The position numbers and the translations under genes were made by a program. Below are positions 45,513 to 58,224 of a stretch of DNA of 64,000 nucleotides, in pieces. Origin of the DNA: Ulota crispa (taxonomy: Eukaryota > Streptophyta > Bryopsida > Orthotrichales > Orthotrichaceae); the NCBI GenBank assembly GCA_963920765.1, contig OY987249.1:15686817-15750816 (forward strand), given 5' to 3'. Position 1 is the first letter of the stretch. Every line of letters starts with the position of its first letter. The notes under the pieces were generated by a model, which worked only from the letters and a program-made list of their open reading frames with translations, was not told the origin of the DNA and made no database searches.

Positions 45513-46184
45513 ATCCCTCCGTCCCAAAATGATCTTCCTGTTACACAAAATGTTATAGATTAAGCTCAAAAAGAATCATTTCTTAACTATTTTTTTACCT
45601 ATAAATAGAGTTTGATATCCTTCTGTTGTTTTAGAATTTTGAGTTTCAAATTAGTTTTCAAAGTGTGGTTTCAAAGTGCTTGAAAATGGAATTTTTGAGG
45701 CATTTTTGAAGAGCACTAGTGGCCACTCACTTGATGGCATGGGATTGGTTAGCATGCCCATGCTTTTGGACTATATGCAAGTGTTGCTAGCTCCCTTCCT
45801 CCTCCAACAAGATCATTTTGGGACACTAATGTAGGAGCACCCATAAATGTCAAACTAAGAGTTTTGAACATGATGACTATTAATAAACAACTAGAAAATT
45901 ACAAGATCCTATCAGGAACAAAAATAAACAAGTTTGCGCTTTTGAATGTATTATTTGGATACTGTGAGAATAAACTTGTGAATTTTTAAAAAGCAAACTA
46001 CCATTGCACCCATAACCAACACTAAGGTTTCATGTTCACATGTTATACATCCTTGTAATTACATCTATTCATTTCCACAGATTTTCCAAAATTTCAGAGG
46101 TGACGGTTATGTTGTCACAGATGCTTATGGGTGTTCCTACCTTAAATAAAAGTCAACAGGAAGATCATTTTGGGACAGAGGGAG
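45513..46184. mobile_element. Stowaway-type MITE, TSD TA, with nested family B
   Basis: The termini are ATCCCTCCGTCCC and, inverted, CTCCCTCTGTCCC, both continuing AAAATGATCTTCCTGTT. TA flanks both sides (45511-45512, 46185-46186). This is the classical Stowaway (Tc1/mariner-type) signature. A family-B element sits at 45829-46142. An extra terminus-like phrase, AAGATCATTTTGGGAC, lies just before it, so the internal structure is rearranged. Confidence 0.75.
45829..46142. mobile_element. MITE family B (copy 2), TA target
   Basis: ATGTAGGAGCACCCATAA at the left and TTATGGGTGTTCCTACCT at the right are inverted partners, with TA on each side. It is 314 bp, in the orientation opposite to copies 1, 3 and 4 as judged by the AACATGATGACTATTAATAA block. 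Confidence 0.75.
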
Positions 46185-46784
46185 TAGCATTTTCCTTTGT
46201 ACGTTGCCATCATATTTTTCTAATGACATAATAGTTGCTCAAGTTGTTGCGCTTGTTGGTCTCTCCAACAAATACATTCTTGTATTCACTCATGATGATT
46301 TCCCTCTCTATGCTATAAATTAGAAATAATGCTTCATCAACACTATCATTTGATGTCTCTCGTGAGTCTAGAATAACCTCTTCCCCCTCTCTCTGCCTAA
46401 CACCTCATCACTTAGATACCATGTTGCCATAACTCTGATAACCAAGAATCAACTGTTCAAAGTAGCTGAGCTTGTATTAAGTGTATCTAAACAGCCACAA
46501 TGGGAGAATTAAATACAATTAGGCCAAGGCCAGATGAATGAAAACTACTGTACACATTACTAACAACTCAAAGATTAGACGCCAATGTACATCAATGACC
46601 AGCAAGTGAGCATCTTACTTGTAACAAAAAGACCAAGAAATTCAAATGACCAAGGTGAATAAATAACCAGATCTGAGAAAGCAACACCTTGTTATCCAAG
46701 CAAAAACGTAATAAGCAAGCCTAACCTTGTTATCCCAGCAAAACCTTATTCTGCAAGCAAAACTTACTATCCAAGTAAAACGTA

Positions 46785-49469
46785 TTATCCATCTGCCGTC
46801 CATGTGAAGACAAGCAGCCCAAGACCAAGAGTAACAAATAAGATAAACCCTCCAAAAAATATGTTCGACCCGTAGGATTCTTTGTTTTTAACACAGGATT
46901 TGTTGATTTTGCTCAACATTAACCTGATCTTCTCTAGATCCCCTTCTTTAGCAGCCTTTTGGATATCATCCTCCACTGCGGCTAGTTGCTTGATTCTGAG
47001 CTCCTTGTGTCGATCTCCAGTTGACCAAATCCATTTTGTTGTACGCCACACCAAAATGCCAACGTATATTCCTGTGACCACATCCACACTGTAGTGATGT
47101 CGTTCACGAATCTCCCGTTGTCCAGTGTGTGCAACCAAAGCCCAAATAAATACCGAAGTCCAACCGGGGTAGGCTTCCTGCACAAAGGACCAAAAAAGGT
47201 TCACATTCTTTACACAAATTCTTCAAAAGTTAAAGCATACTATTCAGCTCACTAGAAAGCGGGTTTAACCAGTTTTTAGGAGTGTGCTTTCATTGGGAGA
47301 TCACTGAGAGAGTTTTAGAAGAAAGACTACTTCAGATACAAAGTCAAAACTTTCTCAAAATCAAATCTTTATCCTTATGTAAGACTTTTTCAGGCAATTC
47401 CAAAGTGGGAGGTTAAGTAATCTACTTTGTTTCCATTCCAAGATCAGTGGCGATGGGCATTTTGTCAAAGGGATGCTCATCACTTGCTAGTCGAAGTCCA
47501 ACCAATCAAAGGCCACCAAGTAAATGAACGGATAAAGTTGATGTTAGTAACAGGGAAGGTCATACCTGCCAAGCCATAGCTGTAAGAACTGCAACGTACA
47601 TATGACCACTGAAAATAAGGTCATTGCACCCTCCGCCTGCACGTTTCAAAGTGTTGAACCAATTTTCTTGTCCTTGTCCAGTTTGCACTGGGTCCATAGG
47701 TCTCAATATGTTCACCAGAACCTGCATCAATCCCCAGTTCGGTACATACTCTGCTGGGTAGGTCCCAGTAGGAGCTGCAACAGAAGATCCAACAGGTTAA
47801 TCTGGTTAGAGAACAAACAAAAACTAGAAAATAATTCAACAAATCGAGTTGAAAAAAAGAAGGTAGAAGATGATATCACAAAAGTCCATCCCCACTGGTT
47901 ACCGATTTTCTCAATATAGCGTCGTTCCAATTTTTTCTTAGTGTTTTGTTACTTCTAAATTGAGGTAATTTGACTAATTGAAAAGTTAATACTACACCAA
48001 TAAAATATGTGAGGAGGAATATGACTAATTGGATAACATTACAAAAACGATTAAAAAGTTTGAATGTTTTTTGTAGAACTAACCAAATGCCACGTCCTGG
48101 TTGATAACCTCTCGCACCATGTTCGGATCCTTGGCATACGGAATGTAATACTTTTGAGCCCATGGATGTGGGTGGTAAGGTGTCTTGAATCGTGCCTGAG
48201 CACACCAAGGTCTTGCTGAGGGTAGGATTGTGGCAGTAAACGTCAAAACTCGGATGAGTCTTCCAATACCCATTGTAAACATGTACCGCGCACCCAACCC
48301 CATACCTGGGCAATTTTATCTTTTTCAAATTTTCAAGATACAATCAGTTGCAATCTTTAGTACAGTGATAAAAACATGTAGAACATGGTTGCAGCATTCA
48401 AATTATCCACATTCACTAAAGAAATAAGCAGTTTTACTCTGGGCTAGTGTAATAGATTCTTACAATCTTTTCAGAAATTCAAAAACTCCGCACACTGATG
48501 CAATCTGATACCAAAAATGCAATAAATCACTCACAAAAGAAAAGCAATTGCACCTGGGGCTTTCACGCAACCATACAACACCGAAAAGGCCAACAGAAGG
48601 AAGAGCATCAGGTAGTGATGAAGTCCAATGACAGGTGCTCGCAAAAAATCTACAATTGATTCTGAAAGCTTCTCGTTTGAGAACAAAATCAGCCATTGTC
48701 CCGAATCCGGCAGTGGAGTGGTGCTCCTGGCAACACGAACCAAGCCACACTCTTATGAGATTTTGGATCCTCAGTGCTAGTTGAAAAAGATGGCTTACGA
48801 ACGTGTATTCAAACCAGCTCTGATAATAATAAGAAGCACTCCTATAATTTACTAAAGCAACCAAAGGAAGAAATAGTCCTCGAGATGTTAACAAGTTTCA
48901 ATGTAGCCACTTCTACAATTCGAAGTCTCATTGTTTGAAAAAACTTGCAATGTGATACAATAAGTGAAACCTCTAACATTGTAAGCCGTCACCTAAGTGG
49001 ATAACGATTTTCAGTATTGAAAACCAAGCTATATACAGAACTGGAAGATCTGAGGTTCACGAGGATTCCTTGCAAAGCTTGCAATCTAGTAAGGACAAAA
49101 GCATTTAGAAGTGCGGGGGGTCAAGAGCACTCACCAGTGCCAATCAAGGCCCAGCACAGTGGTGACGTATTGTACCGCCATAGCCTCAATGCAGAGACAA
49201 GCAAGCATGAATACCAGAGAACTCAAGAAGATCCGGATTGACCGCATTTCCTGAGTCCAGTACTCATAGAAGGGAGAACGCACTGTCGCTGCTGCAGCAA
49301 AGAATCCCCACAACAAAGGCTGCAGAACCTCGTGAAGCCCCGGGGCAAGCTCTCTCAAATAATCCACTCCCACATATGCCACTGCCGCCACACCTAATGC
49401 ATTAGGGTAAGATGCCATCTTCATGTCTGCTCTTCCCTCTTCATCTAGTGACCGAAGGCCTAGCCACAT
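46785..49469 (-). CDS. sphingomyelin-synthase-like (PAP2_C) membrane protein, 5 exons
   Basis: PAP2_C proteins transfer lipid phosphate head groups at Golgi or plasma membranes; this plant subgroup is annotated as sphingomyelin-synthase family, and its substrate is uncertain. Exons: 49469-49135, 48726-48554, 48305-48084, 47774-47566, 47177-46785. They total 1,332 nt, or 443 aa, and all junctions are GT-AG and in phase. Catalytic motifs are present: GGCNDLIFSGHM with H301, and HHYSVDVV with H341 and D345. The His-x3-Asp spacing matches the sphingomyelin synthase triad. Hydrophobic helices are evident around 25-110, 150-190, 300-330 and 415-440. A polar, charged tail (DDIQKAAKEGDLEKI) precedes the last helix. 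The chosen ATG (49469) is the first after an in-frame upstream TAA. A start at MKMASYPN, 15 residues later, is an alternative. Confidence 0.88.
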
Positions 49470-51120
49470 AAGAGCTCTGAGATGCTTGTCGAACTTTGAA
49501 ATTTATCTCAGCTTCTGCAAATAATTGGCAGGGAAATTCACAAACTGGCAGTTCGCTTTAGTTCTACAAATGCCAGTTAAACAACGGTTTCTACATGAAG
49601 AATCACGAGAAAAAAGAAACGAAGACTTTATAAATAGTGTTACAATGTAATAGGAAAATGTTTACCTTTTCATGGCTGCTATTCAGGCCCTGACATAACG
49701 GAGGGAGAGACTTTCTTGGAAGCACAATTTCCTGCCATGCTTAACATAAGCCTTTCCACATTGTGCTATGCCACAATAATACATACGGATCCGCGTATAC
49801 GGAATCCCGGATTTTTTCGTCGCACAATTCTCTGAGAGTTGATGCCCCTCGCATGAGAGACTCTGCAGGATGCATTCCTTTCATAGAGAAAATAGCTGTA
49901 AGTCTAACGACATTGAATACCGTGAAAATCACCGCTTCACATCAACAGGTTCACAAATGCTAAGAAAATGTCGGCTATGGACCAGGAACACCAGGATACT
50001 TTCAATTATCCTGTCATAAATTTACAGCACCGTTAGATTTCCGAGAAGTTTGCAATTAACTAAACATATGAGAGATAAGCATACTAACAGACGTGTTGGA
50101 GAAATTCAGAGCAGACTCTATAACAAGATAATATCTCCAGGCAGCACAGGCAATGTAAGTCCGTGCAATAATACATTGGATAAAAAATTCTCGCACATCA
50201 TCAATCCACTAAAAAACAGAAAGCTCCGTTGCAACGATCCAGAAAGCACTTCCACTCCAAATTCGAGTAAAATTAAAGAGAAAAGAAAAACAAACAAACA
50301 TGTCATAAATAATTTCAGGTACGTTAATTAATGCAAATTCGAGGAAACGTCCACCGGCAAAACAATTAATAGAGTACAGAATTCCTCCTCCACCTCAGGG
50401 ACGAAACGATGATGCAATAATACATTGGAAAGAAATTCTCGCACATCATCAATCCACTAATAAACAGAAAGCTCCATTGCAACGATCCAGAAAGCACTTC
50501 CACTTCAATGTGAGTAAAATTGTAGAGAAGAGAAAAACAAACAAACATGTCATAAATCATTTCAGGTATGTTAATTAATGCAAATTTGACGAAACGTCCA
50601 TCGGCAAAGCAATCAAAAAGAGTACAGAATTCCTCCTCCTCCTCAGGGACGAAACGATGATAGTCAAACATCCACCTCGATGATCCAATGCAACGATCCA
50701 GAAAGCACTTCCACCTCAATGTGAGTAAATTTATAGAGAAGTGAAAAACAAACAAACATGTCATAAATCATTTCAGGTACGTTAATTAATGCTAATTCGA
50801 GGAAACGTCCATCAGCAAAGCAATCAAAAGAGTACAGAATTCCTCCTCCTCTTCAGGGACGAAACGATGATAGTCAAACATCAACCTCGATGAATACAGA
50901 GTGAGTGATTGCTAAGGGGGAACATGTATCAGAGGATCACATTGTACCTGAAAACGCACGGTGCCGCAATCGAGGTGTGGCTAATTGAGCGATCATGGCG
51001 CTCATAAAACTTTGAAAGGATTGACGGTGATCGAGAGCGCGGTGGGAGGGATTTCAAAAGGATTGCAGGTGCAGCGGAGACCAGCGGAGGAACGCGTGTG
51101 TCAGGAAACTTTGCATTGGC
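49470..51120 (-). promoter_or_regulatory. probable leader exon, leader intron and promoter of the PAP2_C gene
   Basis: A TTTGCAG acceptor at 49515-49516 and a CAG/GTACAA donor at 50946-50947 would frame a leader intron of about 1.4 kb. The first exon would lie in the GC-rich 50948-51100 stretch. This is inferred from splice-like sites only. Confidence 0.35.
50160..50895. repeat. three tandem copies of a 211-248-bp unit
   Basis: The block GCAACGATCCAGAAAGCACT recurs at about 50231, 50479 and 50690. Each copy is followed by a CAAACAAACATGTCATAAAT block and a CAGAATTCCTCCTCC block. The second and third copies are most alike. The array lies in the presumed leader intron of the PAP2_C gene. Confidence 0.85.
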
Positions 51121-51183
51121 CTGTGCTCCTCGGCGGGCGGGCGGGGGATTAGCCGTTAGCGGCTTGCGAGGTTACTAAGATTA

Positions 51184-51489
51184 GAGCATCTCCACTGGTG
51201 ACTCACAAACACGCTCAAAGTGGATGAAATGTGCTACAGAAGCCTGTCTTGACATTGTGTCCAGCCGAGCCTAGCAAGGGCCCTCTAAGCTACTATTCAT
51301 TCACTATTCATTTTAAGTTTAGTGAATTATATTTTTTACTTTCTTTGATAAGTGGTCAACTGCTTATTTATGGGATTTGTTAGAATGCAAGGCCACCTTT
51401 TTGAAAAACATGGGTGGAGATACAGGGGCTTGAGGGTTAGTCAAACTAGATGGAAAACCTTGAAAGAGTTTAGACCGGTGGAGGTGCTC
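51184..51489. mobile_element. Harbinger/Tourist-type MITE, TSD TTA
   Basis: GAGCATCTCCACTGGT and, at the other end, ACCGGTGGAGGTGCTC are inverted partners, flanked by TTA at 51181-51183 and 51490-51492. It is 306 bp with no coding capacity. It lies just upstream of the PAP2_C promoter region. Confidence 0.8.
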
Positions 51490-54340
51490 TTAGTAAGTTA
51501 CAATTTTTTAACCCCCCCTAGTTTGTCAAACTAATGGCAGCTTCCATTTAGAAATGAATGAATTTCATCCATATAAGACGTCTTTGGTATCTTTCTTATC
51601 TATAAAATATACTACATCCGCATTTTGATTGGTTGAGAGAGTTTTGTGGTGCAACTGCTAGTGACTTATTGTTAACATGTAGTAAAGCAAATCAATCTAT
51701 TTGATAAAAAGAAAAGTGTTGTGGTGTAATTTCTTGTGATTTGTCATATTTTATTGTTAACCATCACATGAGAGAGGGGTGCTTGCATAAAGTGGTTTAC
51801 ATTGAGTCTTTTTAGTATAAACTCAATTGAGAAGAGGGAGACACATGCGTAAAGTGATTTACACCAAGTCCTTCTAGCAAAGGACCAATAGGGGAGAGAG
51901 GGATACATGCATAAAATGATTTTCACTAAGACTTTACTTTGAATCAAGTTCTTCCCTCCTTTCGTTCAATGGATACCTAAACTTTTTAAACATATCAAGT
52001 TTAACGTGCTCTATATTTCATCTAGGCTTTCAGATGTGGTAAAAGATACTAACACACTTCTATTATTGGAAAAGGAATGTTAGTTACAACTAGGTGTTTA
52101 CTTGTACAAGAAAATCTATCCAAATTGACATGTTTGAATTGACTAAATGTGTTTGAATTGGCAAAAAAAATGTCTAAACTAACAAAAAAACACGTCCTAA
52201 TTGACACGTCTAGATTGACCAAAAATGTCCAAGTTGACATCATTCCCTAGTAATTAGTAGTGTAGAAATCATTTCATTTTGTTATCAACAATGAAACTCT
52301 TATAATTTTAGAGAAATTCAATGAAGAATGATTATCTCATTTTTTGTATCACAAGGTGAAGTGTGCAACTACACCCTCCTTCTTTTTTCACATATTTCAT
52401 TTCTTAAACCACCTATGATAGGTTCAAGGACAGATTCCCTACATGCCTACTCAAGCCTTCATCTTCTATGTTTTCATCCTTACACTTTACTCAACAAATG
52501 TGAACAATAAGGGGATTTCAAGTCTTTACTGCATAAGTTGCATGAAAAGGATGAAGTACATTCAAATATGGTTAGAAAGTATCTTCTGTCTATTTCTCAA
52601 TCATGTGATTGGTTTGATCATTGGATGCTTCATATTTTTACTGCAAGGCTCTAAATGAATTCAAGTTAGGATAGAAGAAAAAAAAAACTTGCAAAATGAA
52701 GATCTTGTTCCTAGAATCTTCTAAATACATAATTTGTTTTGCCTTGGAAGGTTTAGACCTACATGCTACCCACCCCCTTGCACTCCTAAAGATTAAAAGC
52801 TAAACTTGATGAATAATATATTCAAAAACCTCATTTGACTGTGCACTAAAGGCAATTTTAGTAAACTTACTAGTGATTAATGCTTGCTACGCTACGCATT
52901 CACCATTAGAATTTATGTAATAAATGTTTTAAATCATTTGGTAATAGCAATGGAAAAGTGAAATCATGAAAGTCCAAAGTTCCCCAAAATCATGGAATTT
53001 TGAAAATCCAAGAAGCGTGTAGCAAAGGGAAGCAATAAAATTGCAACCTCCTTAATATCAATGTGTGCATCCTCTCTAACATCACCTCAACTTTAACAAC
53101 TATCTCCTTGTTTTTTGTATTGCTACAAAAAATAGAAATGTGATTAAGATTGGATATGTGATATTACAAAGGTGTAAATGTGACATTATAAAGCTCCTTG
53201 TGATTTTAGAAGTATGATATGGCATGCCTCCGTCTTTTCTAAATCCCTTCTTTTTCCTTCACGTGGAATTGACTGATGAGTATTTTTAGAATTTTCATTT
53301 GGGAGAAAAATCTAAGTATTGGATATTTACATCAATATGCCAAATTTGAAAATTTTGACTTTATATTTGAATACAAAAATTCTCAATTAATCTATAGTGT
53401 GGTTAAATTGGATAAAATTAAACAAACACAAAATAGAGGCAAGTTTTTACTGTTTTTCCTTTTAATAAAAAGCATGTATATCTTCCACCATAGGATCAAT
53501 GTAAATCAATGTAAAGAGAAAAAAGAGAGTTTTGGAAAAGATGATGACAAATCTTGCACTTACTATAAACTCACCTCCAAATTACATCTAATGCACGGCA
53601 CTCATTTGGTTGAGGTTTGACCCAACATGCATGCATACGTGGGTGCTTGGACCACAAAGGGTTAACATCAAAATTGAATGAAGAAAATCAACATAAGCGT
53701 CTCATTCCTACTATTTATCACCTACTTGCCGCCCACTTATTTGCATTCCACTTTTAGTCTTTGTAAGTAAAATTTCTCACCCATAAGAATCACGAGCAGT
53801 TCACGCTATGACGTTATGTCCCAAATACCACACCAAAATCACCATATGTTCAGAGTGATTAATTATCGTTGTTTCATAACTGTAGGTTCATAAATATTGT
53901 GGTTAGTTCGAGTTTTATCTTGTGTTCTAAAATCATAATGATAAGCAAAATCACAAACCCTAACACTTGCAGCACTAAAAGTCTTAAGTGCGCTATCGAA
54001 CTAACTTACTTGGAAATAATTTAGTTTTGAAAGTTTTCTATCCGCAGCAGTTCATTAAAGATGAAAATCAATAATATTTGTAAAAAGTTGCGGTTCACAT
54101 TAAATGGTAATTTTGGTGTAGTCCTAGTTCAACATTATTTAGGTATAGTGCCAATTTAACATCGATTGGTGTAAGCCTAGTTCCACATTAAATCAATAGA
54201 GTCGTTGCAAAGGGCAAAAAGAAATACAAAAAATATATTAGAACTTATGAACATGCTAGCTTCTTCAAAATTAGTATCCTAAATTGGAATATTATTTTTG
54301 ATAAAACCAAAGTTTGGGAACAAAGTCGCATGTGCATGAA
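51490..54340. other. intergenic DNA with weak short repeats
   Basis: About three degenerate ~65-bp repeats at 51769-51945 share TACATGCATAAA(A/G)TG and ACTAAGTC. At 52120-52235, short TTGAC/TTGGC phrases alternate. Another loose repeat at 54100-54200 contains GTAGTCCTAGTTCAACATT. No gene was recognised. Confidence 0.4.
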
Positions 54341-54351
54341 TGAACGCTTGA

Positions 54352-56209
54352 TCCCTAAAGGCCCAAGTCCTATTTTATGTGAAAGTCATTGAAAATTACC
54401 ACTTTTGGAGGAATGAGTAGAGGTAGGAAAAATGTTTTTTTTTTTTTTAAATCCAACCATAGGATCTTGCCCTAGACTATGGGTGGTACTTGTGGAAAAA
54501 AAGTTAGCTCATTCTAGATATAGAGAAGTGAGATATCGACATCTCAAGTGAAAAAGAAAGTTTTTTTCCTATTGCCCAAAAAATTCAGAAGCGTTTGATA
54601 GTTTGACCTCTCTTATATCAAAAAAATTACTTTACGCAAAGTTGAGGTTTATTTTTTCCATGTAGAAGACCAAGTTAGGTATGTGTGGGAGAATTTTCAA
54701 ATGAGTTGGAGGTGTGAATCATACTTTGTAAAATCTTGCAATGCCGTAAGGTCATGAAATTTGCATATACACTAGGCAAAATTGGAGGATTTATGTAAAC
54801 CTCAGAAATCTAAATTACTTTTACCCAAATGGTGAAAACCAAGGAATACTAGTCTACTATAATTTGGAAAAAAATTGGTCAAAGAGAAAATTAACCCCTA
54901 AAGCACTAAGCTCAAATTTTCACCAAAATCGCTCCAAAACTATCATTCCTAGTACAAGTATTAAATTTTAGAAAAAAATATTTTTTTGACAAGTGTAGCC
55001 ATTAGATCTTGTACTACACTAATATCAAAAGATGTGAAAAAAAATCAGGAGTTTTCACCATGTAGATTGTAAGATATTTGAGTTTGAATTGACAAAATGC
55101 CATTTTTTGTCTCTACAAAGATTCGGGCAGCTGCACTTCACAAGGTCATATTTGTATGAAAAAAACTCCAAAATGGTTGTGATTTTTTGGATTTGTTTTT
55201 CAAAGCAAGTTGGTACTCACCTGAAAAATACCAAATCATTTGGAATCTTAAAACACATGGAAAAATATTAGTAAGTAAAAAGATGTAGAGAATGATTCAA
55301 ACCACTAAATTGTTAAGAATTTAATTATGGAAATGAAAAATTCCAATCCCAATGGTTGCAATGTTGTGATAAACAATCTACATCTTTTGGTTTTCTTTTT
55401 CTTTTGAAATATTGAAAGTTGAGTAAATTAATGGATTTCAAAAATTATTTTAGAGTAGAGAATCCATAACTGCCCTCAAACAAAGTCTCCACATAACTTT
55501 CATCTCATTGATAAAATTGGAATGATTCAAAGCTTCCCAAGTATATGTAAATCTAAAGAACTAATCTCCAAAAAAAATTCAAAAACATGTAATTTTTTAA
55601 AGAAATTTTTTGGCTGCCCGCTAAGCAAAAGAAACTACATATCATGCAATAACTTTTGAACCATGAAGTCAAAGTTATGAAAATTGTTGGGCCTTAAAGC
55701 TACTCCTTGGACACATCATGTGTGAAAATTTCAAAGAAAAAAAAATGAAATCCTCATTGGTAGAGAGCTGCCCAAAAGTGCTATGTTGCCAAAGAAGGGT
55801 GTTCAGTGCTTTAGGGGTTAAAGCACCAAATTTTACAAGGGGCAAAAAGAATGGAGGTTTGGGAGTCCCATACTTACCCGCAAACTAAAACTTCTCACTC
55901 ATCAATAAAACTCAAATGATTCAAAGCTTCCCACATTTACATAAATGTAAAGAACCAATTTCAGATTTTTATTTGAAAGAATTGCAATTTAAAAAAAAAA
56001 ATTTGGGCTGCCCGCTCTCCTCTATTTTCCAATATTCATGCATAACTTCTTCAATTAATGTTGGAATGAAGAAAAAACTAGATGCCCACATAGATCTTTG
56101 AATTCCCCATCTTCCATAAAAGTTTCAAATAATCACACAAAGTGGTCTAGCTATAGGTACATGCCCAAAATTCCATTTGTCTTATGAAGGGACAACAGTC
56201 CTTTAGGAG
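54352..56209. mobile_element. TTAA-target element 7, hosting a second TTAA element
   Basis: The left end is TCCCTAAAGGCCC, after TTGA (a mutated TTAA). The right end, inverted, is CTCCTAAAGGACTG before TTAA at 56210-56213. Its halves match element 3. Element 8 is inserted at 54891-55821. Removing it leaves about 930 bp, the family norm. Confidence 0.78.
54895..55817. mobile_element. TTAA-target element 8, nested in element 7
   Basis: The ends are CCCCTAAAGCACT(A/G)A on both sides when read inward. TTAA is at 54891-54894 and 55818-55821. It is 923 bp. It lies inside another member of its own family, giving a clear relative age: the host copy is older. Confidence 0.85.
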
Positions 56210-56234
56210 TTAAGATGTATATATTATATTAATG

Positions 56235-56545
56235 GGAATATTGAACACCCCTAGAGTTTGCAATAATTTCATAGATACCCCTACTTTTTCACAAACACCC
56301 TTGGACTATAATTTTTAGGCTTTTGTTTTATTGTGCATATCACTTCTTTTTCTCTTGTGTGCACACTATTTTTTTCTATTCTATTGCACTCCTTGCTTTA
56401 AACATTGGTCATGAAGGAAGTAGCGTGCAAAACAAAACAAATGCCTATAAATTTTGGTCCAAGGGTATTTGTGATATTTGTGAAAAAGCAAGGATATCTA
56501 TGAAAATATTGCAAACTTCAAGGGTATCCATGAAATTTTCCCTAC
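56235..56545. mobile_element. MITE family F (copy 2)
   Basis: ACCCCTAGAGTTTGCAATAATTTCATAGATACCCC is answered in reverse by GGATATCTATGAAAATATTGCAAACTTCAAGGGT. The internal TTGGACTATAATTTTTAGGC phrase matches copy 1 at 23319-23632. Confidence 0.6.
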
Positions 56546-56830
56546 ATTAAGGCGCTCTCCACTATAGTTTACTAGAGTTCAATAGAGTTTACTTACTTTA
56601 GTGAACGTACAAGAATCTCTTGGACCAATAGTAAAGAAGGACTATCTATTTTATCCTCTCTCCTTTGTATATAGTTAGAAACCTACTTGGAATGAGATTA
56701 CTTCTTTCTTCTTACACAATTTGATTTTATATCTTTTTGTTGTGTTTTCTATTCCCAACAATTAGCCCAAATAGCCCAAAGGTAAAATGAAACTCAACAC
56801 GATGCAGGTCACATTTTCTATTGCAGTTAA

Positions 56831-57402
56831 GAGCATCTCCCGTAGCACACTACCTAAGCCCCGCGCTCCCTAGCCGTAACGGCTTCCTTGTTTTCAATCC
56901 CCAACAGCACTTGACATGTCCCTGTGCAGGTCGTGGGACTTTCAAATTGAGCCGCATTCCCATCAAATTTCAGCTTTCAATAGGTCCCCTTCACGGTCCC
57001 TGGCGAGCACTATTCACGCACTACCCCACTGCATAGCCAAGTGTACCCATGCAATTTGTTGTAACATGGATGCAAACCTTGAAGGTTTCAAGGCTGCACG
57101 AGAACTTCAAGCCTCGCCGTGAAGGTTTGCATCATTCTCCCCGTCTCATTTATCTAAGTGTTAGGGCCAGTTTCCATTAAGGGCCTGGATTGGATTAGAT
57201 GTCCAACCTGACCAGGGCAAAGGAACAAAAATTTCTAAAATTCCCATAGTAAGTACATTTTAAAAAGCAACCTCCAATCAAATGTCCAAGTGCTCCAAAC
57301 CTATTGATCAAATTTTACGTAGCCGGAGCCTGGACCTCCGGGCCCGGACCTCTGGCCCCTCATGAAACTGGCCCTTAGCTAAGCGTGCTCCAGGAGATGC
57401 CC
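56831..57402. mobile_element. Harbinger-type element, TSD TAA, upstream of RGLG
   Basis: GAGCATCTCC and inverted GGAGATGCCC ends are flanked by TAA at 56828-56830 and 57403-57405. It is 572 bp and unusually GC-rich for this intergenic DNA. It contains a second element at 57164-57374. There is no transposase. Confidence 0.65.
57164..57374. mobile_element. nested Harbinger-type MITE, TSD TTA
   Basis: GGGCCAGTTTCCAT and the inverse ATGAAACTGGCCC bound 211 bp, flanked by TTA at 57161-57163 and 57375-57377. It lies within the 56831-57402 element, so it inserted later. Confidence 0.75.
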
Positions 57403-58012
57403 TAAGAAAAAGTTGGGTTCTTCTCTCTTGAAAATCCAGAGCACCGGATTCCAGAAGAGATTCCAGTTAGCTGCCGACTGAAATAAAATAAGTTACAGAC
57501 AATTTGATGTCGGTCGTCAGACAGCATTCTGACGGAATGACTTGAAGCTGCTCTGAAGCTGCACCCGAGGCCAACTTTTCATCTAGTATAGCTGGACTTT
57601 CATCCACTCTCAAAGCTTCGACGAACCTTCTATTTTTGAACGGATAACCCAATTCCGTTCATCCATATCTAAGCTCCCGGAACCTCCGTTACGAGTCCAC
57701 ACGCTTCGAAGCCGCGGCTTTGACAAGCCAATGATTTTTGCTGTGTCGGAGGCAGCTCACCTTTTGCAAAATTGGAACACCAAAAGGAAAAATAAAAGAA
57801 AAAAACATTGAAGGTGGTGCTGTCAAGGAGTAGGGAGCACGGATTTACGGTGAGGTAGTTGGCTGTTTTGCGGCGGATGGAGCGGAGTTTGGTAGGCGCG
57901 GAGCTTTGGACGTGCTCCGTGGCCACGGGGAGCATGCGTGGTTGTTGATTAAGCTTATTCGGCGTCGTGGTAGATCTTGGTGAGAGAGAATACTCAATAC
58001 TGTACAGAGTTG

Positions 58013-58214
58013 GTGAGTGCGAATCGTTTATATTTGGGATTTGGGAACGACGACTATGTTTAGGGTTTTCCTACCGACTGACAGCCGGGATGTCTGTAGT
58101 CTTCGAACTTTATCCTGCGTTTTTGAATTGTATGAGAGGTGTGGTGTGGGCGGGTGTGTTCATTTTGAGTTTGCGTTGGTTGTACAATCGATTTAGTGGC
58201 GTTGCCGATTGCAG
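58013..58214 (+). other. probable 5' UTR intron of the RGLG gene
   Basis: A GTGAGT donor after CAGAGTTG and a TTGCAG acceptor lie 11 nt before the start codon. Removing the segment also removes an upstream open frame that would otherwise extend the protein N-terminally and hide the glycine-2 start. Confidence 0.6.
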
Positions 58215-58224
58215 GTCAGGAATC

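Noticed and set aside
57967..58224. N-terminal extension of the RGLG protein from an ATG-like site at 57967
   Set aside because: It crosses a probable leader intron (58013-58214) and would bury the MGNN start that carries the expected myristoylation glycine.
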